Source of the DNA: Propionibacteriaceae bacterium
GTDB taxonomy: Bacteria; Actinomycetota; Actinomycetes; Propionibacteriales; Propionibacteriaceae
Direction: 5' to 3'
Assembly (NCBI GenBank): GCA_031272505.1
Contig: JAISTQ010000001.1
Coordinates: 1-64,000, forward strand
Length of the DNA stretch: 64,000 bases
The position numbers and the translations under genes were made by a program. The notes under the pieces were generated by a model. The model did not search any database. It was not told the origin of the DNA and saw only the letters and a list, made by a program, of their open reading frames with translations. Below, one piece after another: positions 9,178 through 21,973 of the stretch (positions are counted from its first letter, which is position 1; each line of letters opens with the position of its first letter).

Positions 9178-9247
9178 GCGAATGACGGGAATCGAACCCG
9201 CGTTCTCAGCTTGGGAAGCTGATGTTCTGCCGTTGAACTACATTCGC
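9177..9247 (-). tRNA. tRNA-Gly (anticodon CCC)
   Basis: The minus strand folds as a 71-base tRNA: acceptor stem GCGAATG/CATTCGC, anticodon stem TCAGC/GCTGA with loop TTCCCAA giving anticodon CCC, and a T-arm containing GGTTCGATTCC. The 3' CCA is not encoded. A TAGAAT -10 box lies upstream. Confidence 0.95.
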
Positions 9248-9258
9248 TTGGGTATCAC

Positions 9259-9264
9259 ATTCTA
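9259..9264 (-). promoter_or_regulatory. -10 box of tRNA-Gly
   Basis: TAGAAT on the minus strand lies 11 bases upstream of the mature tRNA 5' end, between galE (ends 9297) and the tRNA. Assignment rests on position and the TANNNT pattern. Confidence 0.45.
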
Positions 9265-9296
9265 GCGTTTCCACCTGCCCCACGCATCCCGATCAG

Positions 9297-10265
9297 CTAC
9301 GCCGCAGCTTGCCGGGCGGACCAGGCGGAGGCGACCATTTGGTCGACGGTGTGGCGCATCTGCCAATCGAGATCCCGGGCGGCGGCGGTGCCGTCGGCGA
9401 CGATGCGGGCTGGGTCGCCGGGACGGCGGGGGGCGACTTCGGGGGTGAAGGCGATGCCGGTTTGGGTGGCGAAGGCGTCCATGATCTGGCGGACGGAGAG
9501 GCCGTCCCCGGAGCCGAGGTTGTAGGCGGGCAGCAGTTCGCGGCCGTCCAACAGCGCCTGGGCGGCGATCACGTGCGAATGCGCGAGATCCTGCACGTGC
9601 ACGTAGTCGCGCACGCAGGTGCCATCCGGGGTGGGGTAATCCACGCCGTTGATGATCGGGGTCTGGCCGGCCAGCAGCGCCTCGATCACCTTCGGGAAGA
9701 GGTTGTGCGGGGAAGCGTCGTACACTTCGTCGGTGCCGGAGCCGACCACGTTGAAATACCGCAGGCTCACCCCGCGGAAACCGGGCCGGGAGCGGAGCAG
9801 ATCGTCCACCAGCCACTCGCCGATCAGCTTCGTCTCCCCATAGGGGGATTCCGGATGCAAAGCCGCATCCTCGGTGACGATCTCCACCTCGGGCGTCCCA
9901 TAGACCGAAGCCGACGAGGAGAAGACGAAGTTCACCACCCCGGCGGTGTACATCGCCTGCAACACCGACGCGGTGCCGGTGACATTGTTCGAGTACGTTT
10001 TCAAGGGCCGCTGCACCGAGACCCCCGCGTATTTGAAACCGGCGATGTGGATGACGCCCACGCAATCGAAATCGATCAAAGTGTTGGTGACCAACTCGGT
10101 ATCCCGGATGTCGCCCTTCACGAACGGAATCCCCTCCGGCACGAATTTGGCGAACCCGCTGGCGAGGTTGTCGAGCACCACCGGGCGCATCCCTTCGCGG
10201 GCCAGCACCCGCACCACATGGGCACCGATATATCCGGCACCGCCGGTAACCAACCATGAACTCAT
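9297..10265 (-). CDS. galE: UDP-glucose 4-epimerase (extended SDR family)
   Basis: A 322-residue cytoplasmic enzyme that interconverts UDP-glucose and UDP-galactose. The Rossmann motif VTGGAGYIGAHVV opens the protein, and the catalytic Ser (FSSSASVYG) and the Tyr/Lys pair (SPYGETKLIGE) are in place. The length fits GalE (about 320-340). The ATG lies six bases after a TAGACT box, and no ribosome-binding site is seen. It stands alone between tRNA-Gly and ppgK. Related sugar-nucleotide epimerases cannot be fully excluded, but the length and the IHIAGFKYAGVSV segment favour GalE. Confidence 0.9.
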   Translation of the reverse strand: MSSWLVTGGAGYIGAHVVRVLAREGMRPVVLDNLASGFAKFVPEGIPFVKGDIRDTELVTNTLIDFDCVGVIHIAGFKYAGVSVQRPLKTYSNNVTGTASVLQAMYTAGVVNFVFSSSASVYGTPEVEIVTEDAALHPESPYGETKLIGEWLVDDLLRSRPGFRGVSLRYFNVVGSGTDEVYDASPHNLFPKVIEALLAGQTPIINGVDYPTPDGTCVRDYVHVQDLAHSHVIAAQALLDGRELLPAYNLGSGDGLSVRQIMDAFATQTGIAFTPEVAPRRPGDPARIVADGTAAARDLDWQMRHTVDQMVASAWSARQAAA

Positions 10266-10271
10266 GAGCCC

Positions 10272-10277
10272 AGTCTA
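10272..10277 (-). promoter_or_regulatory. Leaderless -10 box for galE
   Basis: On the minus strand TAGACT is followed by exactly six bases and then the galE ATG, with no Shine-Dalgarno sequence. Confidence 0.65.
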
Positions 10278-10376
10278 TTGCAGGGGCTCATCCGCCCAGT
10301 TCTGAGCCACCGAAAACTCTTGAGCGCCAGCGTGTCTTTCAGGGCGAAATCGTGGCGAACCGAGCGAGCTGCGCCT

Positions 10377-10382
10377 TAGGCT
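10377..10382 (+). promoter_or_regulatory. Leaderless -10 box for ppgK
   Basis: TAGGCT is followed by exactly six bases and then ATG. The hexamer is identical to that in front of dapD. Confidence 0.65.
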
Positions 10383-10388
10383 TCTACC

Positions 10389-11165
10389 ATGACGAATCCG
10401 GTTCTTGGTATTGACATTGGCGGCTCCGGGATTAAAGGGGCGTTGGTGGATCTTGAGGTGGGCGATTTTGTGACGGATCGGGTGCGCATCCCCACCCCGA
10501 AGAAGTCCACGCCGCAGAAGGTGGCCGCGGTGGCCGCCCGCATCGTGAACCATTTCGCCGACCAGCTTGACGGCACCCCGATCGGGATCACCGTCCCGGC
10601 GGTGGTGACGCACGGGCGGACCCGCTCGGCGGCGAACATCGACAAATCATGGATTGACGCCGAAGCGCAGACGATCTTCCAAGAGGTGCTGGAACGCCCG
10701 GTGCTCTTGATGAACGACGCGGACGCGGCCGGAGTCGCCGAGGTGAAGTATGGGGCGGCGAAGGGCCATCCGGGGCTGGTGCTGGTCACCACGCTGGGCA
10801 CCGGCATCGGCTCGGCGCTGATCAACCGGGGAGTGCTGGTGCCGAACAGCGAGCTGGGCCACGTGGAGATTGACGGCTTTGACGCCGAATCGCGGGCCTC
10901 CGCAGGGGTGAAGACGAAGCTGGATTTGAGCTACGCCGAGTGGATTCCGCTGCTGCAGCGCTACTACTCGCACATCGAGGCGTTGTTCTGGCCGGACTTG
11001 ATCGTGGTCGGCGGCGGCATCTCCAAGAACGCGAACAAATTCCTGCCGAAGCTGAAGCTGAAGACCCCGATCGTCCCGGCGGATCTGCGCAATCGCGCGG
11101 GCATCATCGGCGCCGCTTGGTTGGCCGCCGATTCGCTGGTGCACCCCGACACCGTCGAGGAGTAG
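10389..11165 (+). CDS. ppgK: Polyphosphate glucokinase
   Basis: A ROK-family kinase of 258 residues that phosphorylates glucose using inorganic polyphosphate (and often ATP). The N-terminal phosphate loop LGIDIGGSGIKGALVD, the glucose-site segment NDADAAGVAE and the PPGK-typical TTLGTGIGSALI followed by ELGH are present, and the C-terminus carries the VVGGGISKNANKFLP motif of the family. Translation probably starts on a leaderless mRNA. Its TAG stop abuts the stop of convergent argS with no spacer (TAGCTA at 11163-11168). Confidence 0.93.
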   Translation: MTNPVLGIDIGGSGIKGALVDLEVGDFVTDRVRIPTPKKSTPQKVAAVAARIVNHFADQLDGTPIGITVPAVVTHGRTRSAANIDKSWIDAEAQTIFQEVLERPVLLMNDADAAGVAEVKYGAAKGHPGLVLVTTLGTGIGSALINRGVLVPNSELGHVEIDGFDAESRASAGVKTKLDLSYAEWIPLLQRYYSHIEALFWPDLIVVGGGISKNANKFLPKLKLKTPIVPADLRNRAGIIGAAWLAADSLVHPDTVEE

Positions 11166-12800
11166 CTACATCCGCTCCGGGGCGGTGATCCCCAACAGAT
11201 CCAGGCCAGTGGCCAAGACTTGGCGCACGGCGGCCGTCAACGCCAGCCGCGAAGCCCGGATTTCCGGCTCAGATTTCAGGATCGGGCAATTCTCATAGAA
11301 GCTGGAGAACGCGCTGGCCAGCTCGAACAGGTAGCCGCAGAGCCGATGCGGCTGCAACGTCTCCGCCACCAGGCTCACCGTCTCACCGAAGCGCGAAAGC
11401 AGCAGCGCCAACGTCTGCTCCTCGGGGGCGGCCACCTGGGTGACGGCGGCGTACTCGACCCCCTGCTCGACGGCGTTGCGCATCACCGCGCAGGTGCGGG
11501 CGTGCGCGTATTGCAGATACGGGCCGGTGTCCCCGGTGGTGGCCACCATCCGCTCAATGTCGTAGACGTAGTCTTTCTGCAGTTGGCTGGACAGATCGGC
11601 GTACTTGATGGCGGCCAGCGCGACGGCGGGCGCGGCGTGCTCCTCGGCGGCGTCCAACAGCTCATTGAGCGGGACGGCGGTGCCTTCGCGGGTGGCGAAA
11701 CGTTTGCCGTCCTTGCCCAGCACCTGGCCGAACCCGGCGTGTTCGGTGACCACCTCGTCAGGCAGATAGCCAGCCTGGCGGGCCACCGCGAACAACTGCG
11801 CGAAGTGGTGCGCCTGCGGGGTGCCCACCACGTAGATCAGGCGGTCCGCGTGCATCTCGTTCACCCGGCGGCGGATCGCGGCCAGATCGGTGCAGGTGTA
11901 GCCGTAGCCGCCCTGCGAGTTCCGGATGATGGCCGGGGTGGCGTCCCCGTCAACGAAGACCACCAGCGCGCCCGCGTCCATCTGGGCGATGCCCCGCTGC
12001 TCCAGATCGGCGGCGATCACCGGCAGATCGTCGTTGTAGCTGGATTCTCCGGCGACGTCCGCGTTGCCCAGCAGGATGCCCATCCGCTGATAGGTGGCGT
12101 TGAAGCCCGTCAAGGAGACGTCGATCAAAGCCTGCCAAATCCGCTTCGTCTCGGCATCCCCGGCCTGCAACAAGACCACCCGCTCGCGCGCCTGCTCGGC
12201 AAACTCCGCGGACTCTTTCAGATGCTGGTTCGCGCGCAGATACAGCGCCTCCGCGCCGGGCAGATCCAGCGTGGAAATGTTTAGGCCCTCGTAGCGGATC
12301 TGCTCCACCAGCATCCCGAACTGCCGGCCCCAATCCCCCAGATGGTTCTGGGCGATGACGGTATGCCCGAGCGCGAGGAAAATGCGGCGGAAACAATCGC
12401 CGATCACGGTGGAGCGCAGATGCCCCACATGCATCTGTTTGGCCACGTTCGGCGAGGAATAATCAATGACGACGACCTGCGGCTGGTCCGCTTTCGGCAG
12501 CCCGGCCTGCTCGGCCTGCAGCACCTGGGTGGCCGCTTGGGCCAACACGTCGGCTTTGATGCGCAGGTTGATGAACCCCGGCCCGGCGATCTCCGGCGGC
12601 TCGCAGGTGTCGGCCAAATCCAACTGCCCGACCAACTCGGTGGCGACTTCGCGCGGGGGCTTTCCCGCCGTCTTCGCCAAACGCAACGCCACGTTCGTCT
12701 GGTAGTGGCCGAATTCCGGCTTGGTGGCGGGGCGCAGCTCCGGATCAATGCCGGTGACCGCCTGGATGTGCGTGGCGATGAGCTGTTCGAATGATGACAC
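11166..12800 (-). CDS. argS: Arginyl-tRNA synthetase
   Basis: A class I synthetase of 544 residues charging tRNA-Arg. It has the ArgRS N-terminal domain, the HIGH-type motif HVGHLRSTVIGD after SSPNVAKQMH, the KMSKS-equivalent GKDGKRFATREG and the C-terminal anticodon-binding helical domain. The start is GTG, 11 bases after the hutH stop. A TAGAAT box whose TAG is the hutH stop codon lies eight bases before the GTG, so argS may have its own promoter besides read-through from the hut operon. Coupling an essential synthetase to a catabolic operon by read-through alone would be odd. Confidence 0.95.
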   Translation of the reverse strand: MSSFEQLIATHIQAVTGIDPELRPATKPEFGHYQTNVALRLAKTAGKPPREVATELVGQLDLADTCEPPEIAGPGFINLRIKADVLAQAATQVLQAEQAGLPKADQPQVVVIDYSSPNVAKQMHVGHLRSTVIGDCFRRIFLALGHTVIAQNHLGDWGRQFGMLVEQIRYEGLNISTLDLPGAEALYLRANQHLKESAEFAEQARERVVLLQAGDAETKRIWQALIDVSLTGFNATYQRMGILLGNADVAGESSYNDDLPVIAADLEQRGIAQMDAGALVVFVDGDATPAIIRNSQGGYGYTCTDLAAIRRRVNEMHADRLIYVVGTPQAHHFAQLFAVARQAGYLPDEVVTEHAGFGQVLGKDGKRFATREGTAVPLNELLDAAEEHAAPAVALAAIKYADLSSQLQKDYVYDIERMVATTGDTGPYLQYAHARTCAVMRNAVEQGVEYAAVTQVAAPEEQTLALLLSRFGETVSLVAETLQPHRLCGYLFELASAFSSFYENCPILKSEPEIRASRLALTAAVRQVLATGLDLLGITAPERM

Positions 12801-12808
12801 GAGTAGCT

Positions 12809-12814
12809 ATTCTA
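12809..12814 (-). promoter_or_regulatory. Candidate -10 box for argS overlapping the hutH stop codon
   Basis: TAGAAT on the minus strand begins with the TAG that ends hutH and lies eight bases upstream of the argS GTG. The spacing is two bases longer than at the other leaderless genes here, so this is less certain. Confidence 0.4.
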
Positions 12815-14302
12815 CTTCTGCCGCGCGATCCACTCCACCACGGCGGCAATCTCGGGGGCCACAAACCGGTCTGGACCGGGGCCGGGAGCGACTTGACGCA
12901 GCGAGGCGATCAGGGCGGCGTTGGCCGGAGACGGGGTGAGTGGGGCGCGCAGATCGACGGCGCGGGCGGCGGTGAGCAACTCGATGGCCAGCACTTGGCG
13001 CAGCCCCGTCAGCGCCCGGCGGAGTTTCAGCCCGGCGGCCCAGCCCATGGAGACGTGATCTTCCTGCATCGCCGACGAGGGGATGGAGTCGACCGACGCC
13101 GGGGTGGCCAGGCGTTTCAGCTCGGAGACGATGCCGGCGGCGGTGTATTGGGCGATCATCAGCCCGGAATCGACACCCGGATCGTCCGCCAGGAAAGGCG
13201 GCAGGCCGCTGCGCGATTTGTCGAGCAGCCGGTCGGTGCGGCGTTCGCTCATGGAGGCGACGTCGGCCACCGGAATCGCCAAGGCGTCCAGCGCATAGCC
13301 GAGCGGCGCCCCGTGGAAGTTCCCGTTGGAGTCCAAGGTGCCAATGTCGGTGATCACCGGATTGTCGATGGCGGCGGCCAATTCCCATTGCGCGATGCTG
13401 CCCGCGAAGCTGGCGAGATCCCGCGCCGCCCCATGCACCTGCGCGGCGCAGCGCAGCGAATAGGCGTCCTGCACCCGGCTCTTCCCCGTCGCCTTGTGGT
13501 CGGCGATGATGGCCGAGCCCTGCAAGGCCGCGTACACCCGGGCGGCCGAAGTGGCTTGCCCCGGATGGGGGCGAAGGGTCTGCAAGTGCGGGGCGAAGAC
13601 GGCGTCGTTGCCCGCGATTCCGTCAATGCTGAGCGCCACCGCCGCATCGGCCACGTCGAGCAGCGCCTCCAGATCCGCCAAGGCCATGATCAGCATTCCC
13701 AACATCCCGTCGGTGCCGTTGATCAAGGCCAGTCCTTCTTTTTCGCGCAGCCGCACCGGCGTCAATCCGGCGGCCGCCAAAGCCGCGGCGGCGTCGGTAC
13801 GGGTACCCGCCGCGTCCCGCACCTCCCCTTCGCCACTCAAAGCCAAGGCCACATGTGCCAGCGGGGCGAGATCCCCGGAGCAGCCGAGCGAGCCGTACTC
13901 CCCGACGATGGGGGTGATGCCCGCGTTGAGCAGCCCCGCATAGGCCTGGGCGGTGCCCACCCGCACCCCGGTACGGCCGGTGGCCAAGGTGGCGAGCCGG
14001 AGCGCCATCATCGCCCGGATGATCTCCTGGTCCACCTCGTCGCCGGAGCTGGCGGCATGGCTGCGCACCAGGTTCGCCTGCAAGTCGGCGCGGCGCTCCA
14101 CCGGGATCTGCCGGGTGGCCAACGCCCCGAAACCGGTGGACACCCCATAGTGCGGGGCGGGATCGGCGGCCAGCGATTCGACGAACGCGGCACCTTTTTC
14201 GATGTCGGCGAGGGCTTGGCCGCTGAGCGAGACGGTGGCTTGGCCGCGCGCGATGGCGATGACGTCCGCGCGGCTGAGCGGGCCGCAGATGGTCACATTC
14301 AT
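12812..14302 (-). CDS. hutH: Histidine ammonia-lyase
   Basis: First enzyme of histidine degradation: it deaminates L-histidine to urocanate. It has 496 residues. The segment that cyclises to the MIO prosthetic group reads [14 protein letters not shown], with Cys141-Ser142-Gly143 instead of the textbook Ala-Ser-Gly. [12 protein letters not shown] near residue 51 is the family's N-terminal active-site segment. The start is the ATG overlapping the hutI TGA (ATGA), preceded by GAAAGGAAAG; an upstream in-frame start would lie far inside hutI. It is the last hut gene of a tightly coupled operon and is followed 11 bases later by argS. Confidence 0.95.
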   Translation of the reverse strand: MNVTICGPLSRADVIAIARGQATVSLSGQALADIEKGAAFVESLAADPAPHYGVSTGFGALATRQIPVERRADLQANLVRSHAASSGDEVDQEIIRAMMALRLATLATGRTGVRVGTAQAYAGLLNAGITPIVGEYGSLGCSGDLAPLAHVALALSGEGEVRDAAGTRTDAAAALAAAGLTPVRLREKEGLALINGTDGMLGMLIMALADLEALLDVADAAVALSIDGIAGNDAVFAPHLQTLRPHPGQATSAARVYAALQGSAIIADHKATGKSRVQDAYSLRCAAQVHGAARDLASFAGSIAQWELAAAIDNPVITDIGTLDSNGNFHGAPLGYALDALAIPVADVASMSERRTDRLLDKSRSGLPPFLADDPGVDSGLMIAQYTAAGIVSELKRLATPASVDSIPSSAMQEDHVSMGWAAGLKLRRALTGLRQVLAIELLTAARAVDLRAPLTPSPANAALIASLRQVAPGPGPDRFVAPEIAAVVEWIARQK

Positions 14303-15465
14303 GGGGTCTTTCCTTTCACCAAGGGGACGCCGGGACGGTAAAAGAGGTACTCCCACGAAGGGGCGTCCAGGATGGCGTAATCAGCCTGTTTGCCGGGACT
14401 GAGCTTGCCGATGTCACTGCGGCGCAACGCCCGCGCGCCGCCGACGGTGGCCGCCAGCAGGGCTTCGGCGGGAGTGAAGCCCAGTTCGCGGACGGCGAGG
14501 GCCAGACAGAACGGCATCGAGGTGGTGTAGCTGGTGCCCGGATTGCAATCGGTGGCCAGCGCCACGGTGACCCCGGCGTCCAACAGCCGCCGGGCATTCG
14601 GGTAGGGCTGCCGGGTGGAGAACTCCGCGCCGGGCAGCAAGGTGGCGACGGTGTCGGAATCGGCCAAAGCGGCGACGTCAGCGTCCGTGAGGAAGGTGCA
14701 GTGGTCGACGCTGGCGGCACCCAGTTCCACCGCCAGTTGGACGGCGGCCGAGGGGCCCAACTGGGCGGCGTGCATCCGCAACCCCAAACCAGCTTCCTGG
14801 CCGCGCCGCAGGATTTCGCGGGCCTGCTCGACGTTGAAGGCGCCCTCCTCGCTAAAGACGTCAATCCAGCGGCAGTGGGGGGCGCAGGCGGCCAGCATCG
14901 GGCCGCAGACCAGCCGCACGTAGGCGTCCGGATCACCGGCATATGCCGCCGGGATGACGTGCGCGCCCAGGAAGGTGACCTCTGGTGTCACCTCGCGGGC
15001 CAGCCGGGCCAGCCGAGCCTCGCTGTCAACGTCCAAGCCGTAGCCGGTCTTGATCTCCAAGGTGGTGGTGCCTTGGGCTTGCGCCTCGGTGACGAGCCGG
15101 GCGGCTTGGGCGCGCAATTCGGCGTCGCTGGCGGCGCGGGTGGCGGCCACGGTGGTGTGAATCCCGCCGGCGGTATATGGCTCCCCGGCGAGGCGGGCGG
15201 TGAACTCGGCGGCGCGGTCTCCGGCGAAGAGCAGGTGGGTGTGCGAATCGACGAAACCGGGAATGACGGCCCGGCCGCCAACTTCCTGGCGGGAAAAATC
15301 ATCTGAAAAACCGGCTGACCCCAATGTGGTGACCGGGCCGATTGCGGCAATTTTGCCGTCCTGGATCAAGATCTCCGCGTCCCGGATAATGCCCAGCGGC
15401 CCCTCGCCCAAGCTCGGATCGCAGGTGACCAGCTCGGAAATGCCGGTGATCAAAGTGCCGCTCAT
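14299..15465 (-). CDS. hutI: Imidazolonepropionase
   Basis: Amidohydrolase that opens 4-imidazolone-5-propanoate to N-formimino-L-glutamate, the third step of histidine degradation. It has 388 residues. The metal-binding motif [15 protein letters not shown], the substrate region [11 protein letters not shown], the KTGYGLD motif and [15 protein letters not shown] near the C-terminus are all typical. The ATG overlaps the TGA of hutF, and its own TGA overlaps the ATG of hutH, so the genes are translationally coupled. Confidence 0.95.
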   Translation of the reverse strand: MSGTLITGISELVTCDPSLGEGPLGIIRDAEILIQDGKIAAIGPVTTLGSAGFSDDFSRQEVGGRAVIPGFVDSHTHLLFAGDRAAEFTARLAGEPYTAGGIHTTVAATRAASDAELRAQAARLVTEAQAQGTTTLEIKTGYGLDVDSEARLARLAREVTPEVTFLGAHVIPAAYAGDPDAYVRLVCGPMLAACAPHCRWIDVFSEEGAFNVEQAREILRRGQEAGLGLRMHAAQLGPSAAVQLAVELGAASVDHCTFLTDADVAALADSDTVATLLPGAEFSTRQPYPNARRLLDAGVTVALATDCNPGTSYTTSMPFCLALAVRELGFTPAEALLAATVGGARALRRSDIGKLSPGKQADYAILDAPSWEYLFYRPGVPLVKGKTP

Positions 15466-16706
15466 CGGCGCTCCTTCCGATCATGTACCAGCTGGCCGGC
15501 CACCACGGTGGCGGTGACGTCGGCGGCGGTGGCCACCATCACCGTCTGCAGCGGGTCGGCGCCGTGGGTGCGGGGCGTCGTCAAGTCGATCTCGATGAAA
15601 TCCGCCGGGCCGCCCACGGTGAGCGGAGCCCCCAACCCCAAGCTCCGATAGCCGTTCGCCGAGCCGATCTGCCACAGCGCGGCGGGGGTGAACCGGCCGC
15701 GTTGGCCGCTGGCCAGCCGCTGCCCGTATTCCAGGGCCCGCAACTCCCCCAGCGCGTCCACCACCGCGTGCTCATCCGAGCCGATGGCCAGCGAAACCCC
15801 GGCGGCCGCCAGCGCTTTCGCGGGGCCGATCCCGTCGCCCAAATCCGCCTCGGTGCTGGGGCAGAAAACCGCCGTCACCCCGGCTTCGCCCAGGGTGGCG
15901 ATGTCGCCGTCAGCCAACTGGGTGGCGTGGACGACCGCGAGCCGCCGGCTCAACAGGCCTTGCTCGGCCAACAGCTGGGTGGGGCTGCGGCCATAGACTT
16001 CCAGGCACTCCTGATTCTCGGCGGGCTGTTCGGACAGGTGGATGTGCAGCGGGCCGGGCACCTCGGCGGCCACCTCCGCCATCTCGGTGGGCTCCACCGC
16101 CCTAACGGAGTGGATCGCCGCCCCCACCCGCACCAGCGGCTCCTCCAGCGCCGCGGTGAGCCGCAGATGCCGTTCCAAATATCCTTCCGCCGAGCCGTCG
16201 CCAAAGCGCAATTGGGCGCCGGCGAGCGCCTGGCCGATGCCGCCGTGCAGGTAGCAGGTGTCCAGCAGCAGCAGCCGGATGCCGACGTCCTGGGCGGCCT
16301 GGGCGAGCGCCCGTTCCATTTCGTGGTCCGGATATGGCAGGCCGTCAGGCTGATGGTGCAGGTAGTGGAACTCGCCGACGGCGGTGTACCCGGCCTGCAG
16401 CATTTCGGCATACAGCGCCTGGGCCACCTGGTACAGCGCTTCGGGAGTGAGGGTCGCGGCGCTGGCGTACATCGCTTGGCGCCACTGCCAGAAATCCCCG
16501 CCCCCGGCGTGGGTCTGGCCGCGCAGCAGCCGGTGGAAGGCGTGCGAATGGGCGTTGGCGATGCCCGCGGTGACGAAGCCCAACCGGGTGGCTCCGGGCG
16601 GCGGCTCGGTGTCGGCGGTAATGCTGGTGAGCTGCCCGGCGGAGACTTCGATGGTCACCCGCTGCGACAACTGGCCGTCATAGAGCAGCTTCGCCCAATA
16701 CGTCAT
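15462..16706 (-). CDS. hutF: Formimidoylglutamate deiminase
   Basis: Amidohydrolase related to HutI that hydrolyses N-formimino-L-glutamate to N-formyl-L-glutamate and ammonia. The HutF signature is clear: [26 protein letters not shown], and HYLHHQPDG, with [10 protein letters not shown] near the C-terminus. I place the start at the ATG at 16706 that overlaps the hutU TGA, giving [11 protein letters not shown] and 414 residues; an upstream ATG would add five residues inside hutU. The route then needs an N-formylglutamate deformylase (HutG), which is not in the window. Confidence 0.92.
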   Translation of the reverse strand: MTYWAKLLYDGQLSQRVTIEVSAGQLTSITADTEPPPGATRLGFVTAGIANAHSHAFHRLLRGQTHAGGGDFWQWRQAMYASAATLTPEALYQVAQALYAEMLQAGYTAVGEFHYLHHQPDGLPYPDHEMERALAQAAQDVGIRLLLLDTCYLHGGIGQALAGAQLRFGDGSAEGYLERHLRLTAALEEPLVRVGAAIHSVRAVEPTEMAEVAAEVPGPLHIHLSEQPAENQECLEVYGRSPTQLLAEQGLLSRRLAVVHATQLADGDIATLGEAGVTAVFCPSTEADLGDGIGPAKALAAAGVSLAIGSDEHAVVDALGELRALEYGQRLASGQRGRFTPAALWQIGSANGYRSLGLGAPLTVGGPADFIEIDLTTPRTHGADPLQTVMVATAADVTATVVAGQLVHDRKERR

Positions 16707-18355
16707 TGCTGATCCGTCCACATCGGGATGCGCAGCCCGCGCTCGCGGGCGACTTCAGCGGCCCGTTCGTAGCCGGCGTCGACATGACGCATCACCCCGG
16801 TGCCGGGATCGTTGGTGAGCACCCGCTCCAGTTTTTGGGCGGCGAGTTCGCTGCCGTCCGCGACGATCACCTGTCCGGCGTGGATGGAGCGCCCGATGCC
16901 CACCCCGCCACCATGGTGGATGGACACCCAGGTGGCCCCGCTGGCGGTGTTCAGCAGGGCGTTCAGCAGCGGCCAGTCGGCGATGGCATCCGAGCCGTCG
17001 CGCATCGATTCGGTCTCCCGGTAGGGGGAGGCCACCGAGCCGGCGTCCAGATGGTCGCGGCCAATCGCGATGGGCGCGGAAAGCTCCCCGGAGGCCACCA
17101 ACTCGTTGAAACGCAGCCCGGCGAGTTGGCGCTCCTGGTAGCCGAGCCAGCAGATCCGCGCAGGCAGCCCCTGGGTGGGGAAGCCCGCCGCCGCCGTCAA
17201 CCAGCGGCGCAGCCCCGGATCCTTGTCGCCGAAGAGCTCCAGCACCGCCCGGTCGGTGATCGCCAGATCGGCCGGGTCGCCCGAAAGCGCCACCCAACGG
17301 AACGGGCCTTTCCCTTCGCAGAACAGCGGCCGGATGTAGGCGGGGACGAAACCCGGAAACTCGAAGGCGCGCGCAAAGCCGCCCGCCTGGGCTTCGGTGC
17401 GGATGGAATTGCCGTAATCGAAGACCTCCGCCCCGGCATCTTGGAAGGCCACCATCGCCGCCACGTGTTTCGCCATCGACGCCCTTGCCAGCTTGGTGAA
17501 GCCCTCCGGATCGGCGGTGGCCGCGGTCTGCCAGTCAGCAAAATCAATCGCTTCGGGAAGGTAGGTGAGCGGGTTGTGGGCGCTGGTCTGGTCGGTGACC
17601 ACGTCGATGGGGGTACCCCGGCGGGCCAACTCGTCAAAGACGGTGGCCGCGTTGCCCACCAGGCCCACCGAACGGGCAAGCTGCTGCTGCTTGGCCTCCA
17701 GCGCGCGGGCCAAGGCCGTCTCCAGATCGTGGTGGTACTCGTCGAGGTAGCCATGCTCGATCCGCCGGGCCAGCCGGGATTCGTCCACGTCGACGATCAG
17801 CACCGCCCCCTCGTTCAAGGTGACCGCCAGCGGCTGCGCGCCGCCCATGCCGCCGCAACCCGCCGTCAACGTCAAAGTGCCGCGCAGCGAGCCGCCGAAA
17901 CGTTTCCGGGCCACCGCGCCGAAAGTCTCATAGGTGCCCTGCAAAATCCCCTGGGTGCCAATATAGATCCACGAGCCGGCCGTCATCTGGCCGTACATCG
18001 TCAAACCCAAGGCCTCCAGCCGCCGAAACTCCGGCCAAGTGGCCCACTGCGGCACCAGGTTCGCATTCGCGATCAACACCCGCGGCGCCCACTCGTGGGT
18101 GCGGAACACCCCCACCGGCTTGCCCGACTGCACCAGCAAAGTCTCGTCGTCAGCCAAATCCTTGATGGTGCGCACCAGCGCGTCGAAGGCCTCCCAACTG
18201 CGGGCCGCCTTCCCACCACCCCCATAGACGATCAACTCGTCCGGATGCTCCGCCACCTGCGGATCCAGATTGTTCATCAAGCAGCGCAGCACGCCTTCGG
18301 TCTGCCAGCTTCGCGCGTTCAAAACCGCCCCCCGAGGAGCCCGAACCTCACTCAC
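16703..18355 (-). CDS. hutU: Urocanate hydratase
   Basis: The NAD-dependent urocanase converts urocanate to imidazolonepropionate. Its 550 residues are standard for the family. Recognisable segments include [31 protein letters not shown] with [13 protein letters not shown] (Rossmann-like NAD site) and [11 protein letters not shown]. It is first in the hutUFIH operon. The GTG start lies six bases after TAAGAT; GGAGGT sits between the two, too close to the GTG to act as a normal Shine-Dalgarno. Three direct CCGATTA repeats upstream may be the operator. Confidence 0.95.
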   Translation of the reverse strand: MSEVRAPRGAVLNARSWQTEGVLRCLMNNLDPQVAEHPDELIVYGGGGKAARSWEAFDALVRTIKDLADDETLLVQSGKPVGVFRTHEWAPRVLIANANLVPQWATWPEFRRLEALGLTMYGQMTAGSWIYIGTQGILQGTYETFGAVARKRFGGSLRGTLTLTAGCGGMGGAQPLAVTLNEGAVLIVDVDESRLARRIEHGYLDEYHHDLETALARALEAKQQQLARSVGLVGNAATVFDELARRGTPIDVVTDQTSAHNPLTYLPEAIDFADWQTAATADPEGFTKLARASMAKHVAAMVAFQDAGAEVFDYGNSIRTEAQAGGFARAFEFPGFVPAYIRPLFCEGKGPFRWVALSGDPADLAITDRAVLELFGDKDPGLRRWLTAAAGFPTQGLPARICWLGYQERQLAGLRFNELVASGELSAPIAIGRDHLDAGSVASPYRETESMRDGSDAIADWPLLNALLNTASGATWVSIHHGGGVGIGRSIHAGQVIVADGSELAAQKLERVLTNDPGTGVMRHVDAGYERAAEVARERGLRIPMWTDQQ

Positions 18356-18361
18356 ACCTCC

Positions 18362-18367
18362 ATCTTA
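18362..18367 (-). promoter_or_regulatory. Leaderless -10 box of the hut operon
   Basis: TAAGAT, exactly six bases and then GTG of hutU on the minus strand. It drives the first gene of a four-gene operon, so it is probably the main hut promoter. Confidence 0.6.
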
Positions 18368-18388
18368 GAGGCGCGGTGTTACAACCAC

Positions 18389-18406
18389 TAATCGGCTCTT
18401 AATCGG

Positions 18407-18414
<8 letters not shown>
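18389..18414 (-). promoter_or_regulatory. Three direct CCGATTA repeats upstream of the hut promoter
   Basis: CCGATTA occurs three times in one orientation on the minus strand (18408-18414, 18400-18406, 18389-18395), spanning the end of nifJ to about 22 bases upstream of the -10 box. Placement next to the -35 region fits an activator or repressor site for histidine use. The spacings of 8 and 11 bases are unequal, so this is a candidate only. Confidence 0.4.
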
Positions 18415-21969
<3,555 letters not shown>

Positions 21970-21973
<4 letters not shown>

